NCBI GenBank assembly: GCA_051294375.1
Contig: CM119268.1
Location: forward strand, 11,719,585-11,783,584
DNA length: 64,000 nt
Direction: 5' to 3'
Origin: Paraspadella gotoi
Taxonomy: Eukaryota > Chaetognatha
Shown here in pieces: positions 58,691 to 64,000 of this stretch (position 1 is the first letter of the stretch; the number at the start of each line of letters is the position of its first letter). Under the pieces are notes generated by a model that was not told the DNA's origin, did not search any database, and saw only the letters and a program-made list of their open reading frames with translations. Made by a program: the position numbers and the translations under genes.

Positions 58691-60019
58691 ACCATAGTAG
58701 TTTATTTTAGACTTATTAGTGTGATACAATTCAAGTACGTACTTGCATCAAAAGAAGAATTAAATATGAAGAGTAGAAATTGAGCTTACTGTAAAGAATC
58801 CAGTTTTTTAAGTAAAAATTTTTGTCATAGAATTTTAGTTACCTTAAAAAAATATTTTTCTCTTGAAAATCTAGGTTTACCGAGAAAAAAAAATTTTTTT
58901 TAAATTTTCATGAACATTTTAGGTAGATTTTTAAAAGTTTTTCGATTATTTTTTTAATGAAAATCTCCTACAGGATGCAAGAAAATGATTAAAGATACAG
59001 TAAATTGAGATTTCTACAATTTTAGGTGAGTGATCCGCTGGCCTTTAAACGAGTTATCTTTAAGAAAAATATATTTATGATCATAATGTGCGTCTTATCT
59101 TTAAAAAATGCCACTTGAACGCTTATAAAGAATGAATTCGTCATATAAGAGGAAAAACCGATAGACGACCGACGACGGCGACGAACAAGGACGGGGACAT
59201 GGACGGCTGGGACAGGTGTCGCCCCCTTCTTCCCCCCTGTAAATCTCAATTTTCTAAAAAATAAAGGACATAAAAAAATTTAACGTTCATTTAAAAAAAG
59301 AGAGAAAGGGAGGTAACGGTAAACCATCTGTTTGGGTTTTCCTTCGCCCCGCCGGCCTGAGCGAAGATTGTGTTTGTTCGAATGAGTTGCGTTCGCGGAC
59401 GCGAGCGTGAGAAGGGTGTGAATTGTGCGGTGCGTTTTGGACATCACACCCGAAGCGATTGCTCATTTGACTCGCGCGCCCCCCCTCGGTCTCCGTGACG
59501 TCGCCTGTTCGTTTCGGAATTTAACATGATTACAAAAATATGAGCTTTCAAGTTGAGGTTAGTCAAGCGCAAAGAATGTTACTTCGATGATTACTTCGTC
59601 ACAACAAATTTTGTTCTTGAATAATTAAATATATTTTTCTCAAAACCGTTTGGCGCCATAATCGTATAAAAAAAACACTACACCGATTACCGTCCACCAT
59701 CGCCTCCTGTTAATCAATATTAATTTGTCGTAAGAAAATTAAAAAAAAAAAACAACTAAGCGAAATTTGTCAAAAACAAAATAACGACGAAAATACAAAT
59801 AAGCCTTATTTGTTTTCGTCGTTTATAAGGAGCAGGTCGCGAATCGTGTCTGGAAATATAGGCCTCCATAGGGTCGCCGGAAAAACCGAGCCGAGCTCCC
59901 CCCCTCCTCCCGGGCACGTCCCCGGCGCCTCCGCACCCCCCCCCGTATCTTGCCGCTCCACATCTGGGGAGCCGCCAACAAAAACTGGCCCATGTGCGCG
60001 CCGCCGGTGCCAGCGGGGA
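58691..60019. other. No gene recognised
   Basis: AT-rich to about 59300, then mixed sequence. Around 59860-60010 the composition shifts sharply to C-rich before the T-poor block. Confidence 0.5.
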
Positions 60020-60137
60020 AAGCTGGGGCCAGGGGCAGAAGCTGCAGCCCGAGGCGCCGGGGCGCCGCGAAGAGGGAAAAGGAAGGAGAAGAAAAAAAGA
60101 AGAGGGAGGAGAGAGGAGAGAGAGAGAGAGAGAAAGA

Positions 60138-60186
<49 letters not shown>

Positions 60187-62262
60187 AGGAGAGAAGAGAG
60201 AGGAGAGAGAGAGACGAAGAGAAGAGAAGGGCAAAAGGGAACGGCGACGCCCGGCGAGGGCCACGGGACCGCGGCAGGGCCAGAAAGGAGTGGGCCGGGG
60301 GCTAGCCGGAATGAACGGGGCGGGGACCGGGCGGAGGGGGCGAGAGGGCCCCCAGGAAAGAGAGAAAAAAAGGGGTTGGGGCGGGGGAAAACGGGGGCGC
60401 AGGGACCAACGAGGGGCGGGCCATTGCGGGAGGGGGGCCGAAAGAGGGGGACGGGGGCAGCCGGATAGGGGGGAAAAAGGAGAGAAGCAGGGGGGGGGGC
60501 GAGGCGCGAAAGGGGGACGAAGGCAGACCGCGGGCAGGCGAGAAAGAGGCACAAGGAGGGGGAGGGGGAAGAGAACCAGGAAGTCGGTGTGGCAAAAGGG
60601 AACACGGGGAGAACGGGGAAGGCGCGCAAAAAAACGCCGGGGGCCGGCGAGTACGTAAAGCGAAGGGGCAAGGGAACGGGGGAAGTGGGCAGGGGGGGGC
60701 ACGGAAGCGGGGAAAGAGGGAGGAAGATAGAACAAGGACAAAAAGGGGGGGGGAAAAGGAGGGGAGAACGAGGCCGAAGAGCGGGAAAGAAAGAAAGGGA
60801 GACGACAAGGGGAAAAAGGGGACAAAGAAAGAGGGGAAAAAGCAGAAAAAACGGGAAAAGCAGCGAGCAGCAGCAGCAGGGGCGGAAGGGATAGGGGGAA
60901 AAAGGGGTGAGCGAAGAAAACAAAAAAAGGGGAAAAGGGGATGAAGGAACCGCAGCGAACGGGAAAGCGCGATCAGGAAGCATGGAAAAAAAAAGGGAAA
61001 AAGGCAAAAAAAATTGGACCGGGAGAGAGGAAGAAAAGAAGCGGGAAAGGCGGCCGGCGCGGAGGAAGAGAAGAAGGGGGAAAAGTAGGGGAGGGCAGAG
61101 GCCGCGAACAGGCACGGGAGGCAGTAGGTAGGGGAGAGGAACGGCGAGGGGCAACGGGGCCGGCCGAAGAACAGAGCGCGAGGGCGGGCAAAGGGGCAGG
61201 GGGAAAAACGAAGCGTCGAAAGCGCAGCGGGGCAGAAGGGGAACAATAGTAGACCCGCGCGCAGAGCAAGAGGAGAGGCGACAAGGAGGCGAGGAAAAAA
61301 AAAAGCAAAGAAAAAAGAGGGCAGGGAAAACAGCCAGCCAGGGGGAGAGGGGGGAAGCCCGGCAGGGGCGGCAGGAAGGGCCCGCCAGGGCGCTCGCCGC
61401 GGCGCGCCACGAAGCCGCAGGGGGGAGGCGCGAAGCAACGCAGCGGGACGCGGGACAAGCGGACAGGCGAGCGGCGCGCGGGCTTAGAGGGTTCGATTGT
61501 GGACACAGGGGAAGAGGAGGAGACCACGGAGCAGCGGGAAAGGCGGCCACAGAAGAAAGGCACGGGTGAAGGAAAGACGAGAACGAAGAGAGAGGAACAT
61601 AGAGGGGGGCCCATAAGAAGGGCGCAGGGGACGCGAAGGAGCGGGAAGGCAGCGAAAGAACGATGGGGCGGAGGAAACCGCAGCAGGAAGACGAGGGCGC
61701 AACGCGCGCGCGTCGGCGCGCGCGCGCGGCGCGCGCGCGCGCGCGCGCGCGGCGCGCGCGCGCGCGCGCGCTCGCGCGCGCGCGCGGGCCGGGCGCCCAG
61801 AGCGGAGACGACTAAGAAGGAAAAAAAAAACGGGTTGGGGAACGGGCCAGGGCACCGGCGACCCAGGGCCGCTCCCGCGCGGGGGAGAGCGACGGGCGCA
61901 AACAGGGCCGGCGCAAGGGAGAAGCCGAGCGAGAGGCAGCGCGGCGGCTGGCGGCGGACGGCAGGCGCGCGGCGGCGGCGGCTAAGGGCGGGCGGGGGGG
62001 GGAACGAATGGGGCGCGGCGGCGGAGTCGGGCGGGGGGGGCGCAAAGGCGGGAGAGAGAGAAGGGAGAGGAGGACTACGAGGGGAGAGCGACGACAACGA
62101 CGAGGAGGACGACGACGGCGAACGACGAAGCAGGGCCAAAACGGGCGGCGGAAAGGGGGAAAAGTGGGGGGCGGGAGGCAAACGAGGGGAGGCGCGGCGA
62201 GAGACGACGTGCGGCGCCCAAGTACAACGAACAGCAGCAGCAAATAGCAAAGAAAAGACGTA
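60020..62262. other. 2.2 kb block nearly devoid of T on the plus strand
   Basis: The sequence is G- and A-rich with C and only scattered T; whole 60-base lines lack T. Because every stop codon on either strand needs a T in the plus strand, all six frames stay open, giving meaningless frames up to 575 residues. It includes a GA tract (about 60110-60180) and a CG run (61700-61795). Composition changes abruptly at both ends. A sequencing or base-calling artefact is likely. Confidence 0.85.
61700..61795. repeat. (CG)n tract
   Basis: About 90 bases of almost pure alternating CG inside the T-poor block. It could form Z-DNA if real. Confidence 0.85.
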
Positions 62263-62341
62263 GATGTAGATGTAGATGACGAAATCTACAATGAAAATGG
62301 AAATAAAGACGATGATAAAGACGATGATGGCTTTGAGGAAA

Positions 62342-62391
<50 letters not shown>

Positions 62392-62392
62392 T

Positions 62393-63881
62393 GAGAATGA
62401 TTTACGTTCTCGCGCTGATTTTGTGGAATATCTCGCAAATCCAGATGAACTGAGTTATGGGAAATAAAATCCGCAGACCGGAAAAGATTACAATCGCTGA
62501 TTCTCAGTCTCCACGAATGATTTACGGACGAGAACTCACAACGAGGTTGTCGGAGGGATTATCCTTTNNNNNNNNNNNNNNNNNNNNNNNNNNNNNNNNN
62601 NNNNNNNNNNNNNNNNNNNNNNNNNNNNNNNNNNNNNNNNNNNNNNNNNNNNNNNNNNNNNNNNNNNNNNNNNNNNNNNNNNNNNNNNNNNNNNNNNNNN
62701 NNNNNNNNNNNNNNNNNNNNNNNNNNNNNNNNNNNNNNNNNNNNNNNNNNNNNNNNNNNNNNNNNNNNNNNNNNNNNNNNNNNNNNNNNNNNNNNAGTTG
62801 TTGTTCCTCAGGTTGTTGATGACGTTGTGCCGATTGTTGTCTCCGACGATGATGACACTTGACGCGTCAAACTCGAAAACTCTTTTCGCATTCGATCCCA
62901 ACATTAACTACGGCTCATTTTCGTTTAATCGATTAATCATATGACTTTTCATCGCAATGTCAAACGATTATTAGCCCAGAATATATACATATATTAAAAA
63001 AATGGCTTCCTGGACATTTTCTNNNNNNNNNNCATTATTCATGTTACCTTTATTTTCTTTCCCCATAAATTATTGATGTTTTCATCGAGAAAGGAAAATC
63101 GTTGGTGGCGCCAAAAGGCGGAAAAATAGTCGACGGTAGAGGGCGGCGTCGGTCCAGGCCGGCGTCGCTGCCACTTTTTTTTCAAGATGAGTGTAATCGT
63201 TTTTTTTTGGGGAAAATTGTTTTGTTAAAGGTTCATGAAAAGAGTGATTGTTATCGACTGTTTTAAAAATAAAACACAAAAAATAGGAAAACAGGATGTA
63301 AACAAAAGCGTTTTCCCTTTTTAAAATTTTAAGCTAAGGTTTATCGGGTTTTGTGGTCGTTTCTCGAGGTTGAAAATTCGTTTTCAGATTCAGGTAAATT
63401 TATTAGAAAATGGTTGGGTGTAAACAAAGTTAGGAAAGGATTTTACAATTTAGCTCTTAACTTACGCATGAAGATAAATTTAACGAGAAAAAGGAGAATG
63501 GAAAACGGAAAAAAAAAGATGAAGNNNNNNNNNNNNNNNNNNNNNNNNNNNNNNNNNNNNNNNNNNNNNNNNNNNNNNNNNNNNNNNNNNNNNNNNNNNN
63601 NNNNNNNNNNNNNNNNNNNNNNNNNNNNNNNNNNNNNNNNNNNNNNNNNNNNNNNNNNNNNNNNNNNNNNNNNNNNNNNNNNNNNNNNNNNNNNNNNNNN
63701 NNNNNNNNNNNNNNNNNNNNNNNNNNNNNNNNNNNNNNNNNNNNNNNNNNNNNNNNNNNNNNNNNNNNNNNNNNNNNNNNNNNNNNNNNNNNNNNNNNNN
63801 NNNNNNNNNNNNNNNNNNNNNNNNNNNNNNNNNNNNNNNNNNNNNNNNNNNNNNNNNNNNNNNNNNNNNNNNNNNNNNNNN

Positions 63882-63919
<38 letters not shown>

Positions 63920-64000
63920 ATAGGAGAAAAAACAGAATTGGAAAAAGAAATAGAGGTTTGGCAGTGAATAACCTTATCTCAACTCCCAGCTAATATACCT
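62393..64000. repeat. Duplicated segment, right copy (truncated at window end)
   Basis: Direct repeat of 54126-56255 with many single-base indels and N runs at 62568-62795, 63023-63032 and 63525-63881. It is preceded by a GAC run (about 62340-62392). Confidence 0.85.

Noticed and set aside
59806-62263. Very long open frames on both strands (up to 575 residues)
   Set aside because: The block almost lacks T, so stop codons cannot occur in any frame. Translations are Pro/Arg/Gly or Ser/Phe/Pro low complexity with no domain.

Overview
This window is eukaryotic and almost certainly from an invertebrate animal. It has spliced genes with GT/AG introns, about 40 tandem tRNA-Ile genes, dispersed SINE, Tc1-like and LINE remnants, and animal families (DEG/ENaC channels, SRCR, C-type lectin, VMO-I, LRR and KCTD proteins). 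The very high density of GA/CT and trinucleotide repeats would suit a crustacean or other protostome, but I cannot place it further. Assembly quality is uneven: there are 18 N-runs, many flanked by GA repeats. Single-base indels are common, and some segments look duplicated or artefactual.

Layout. 1-3867 holds no recognised gene. On the minus strand, 3868-12090 carries a 12-exon DEG/ENaC-type channel whose splice phases agree at every junction. A C-type lectin domain, a long charged segment and a Thr-rich stalk sit between TM1 and TM2. Exons 9-10 of this gene lie in a ~2 kb inverted duplication (4664-6668). Also on the minus strand, 13346-25003 reads as an LRR ectodomain followed by an acidic/mucin-like stalk, one TM helix and a Pro-rich tail. 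Its large intron contains the tRNA-Ile array (16646-22655), and another intron contains a truncated tRNA-Ala. 25004-37730 is gene-poor and repeat-rich.

On the plus strand, 37731-40352 encodes a secreted two-SRCR, Thr-rich protein ending in three copies of an exactly spaced four-cysteine module. Minus-strand genes then follow: a KCTD/BTB protein (41052-41974), the C-terminal part of a second DEG/ENaC channel (45200-45647), a VMO-I-like secreted protein (46034-47236) and a multi-exon coiled-coil protein (48166-52162). From 52.9 kb onward I see no genes, only a ~30 bp minisatellite, a duplicated segment (54.1-56.3 and 62.4-64.0 kb), SINEs, a Tc1-type element nested in a SINE, and a 2.2 kb stretch almost lacking T.

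The main discovery candidate is the lectin-bearing DEG/ENaC channel: an ion channel subunit with a predicted Ca2+-dependent mannose-type lectin module and a polybasic insert in its extracellular domain. The second candidate is the repeated cysteine module of the SRCR-mucin protein. All gene models are built by eye from splice signals and reading phase, with no database search.
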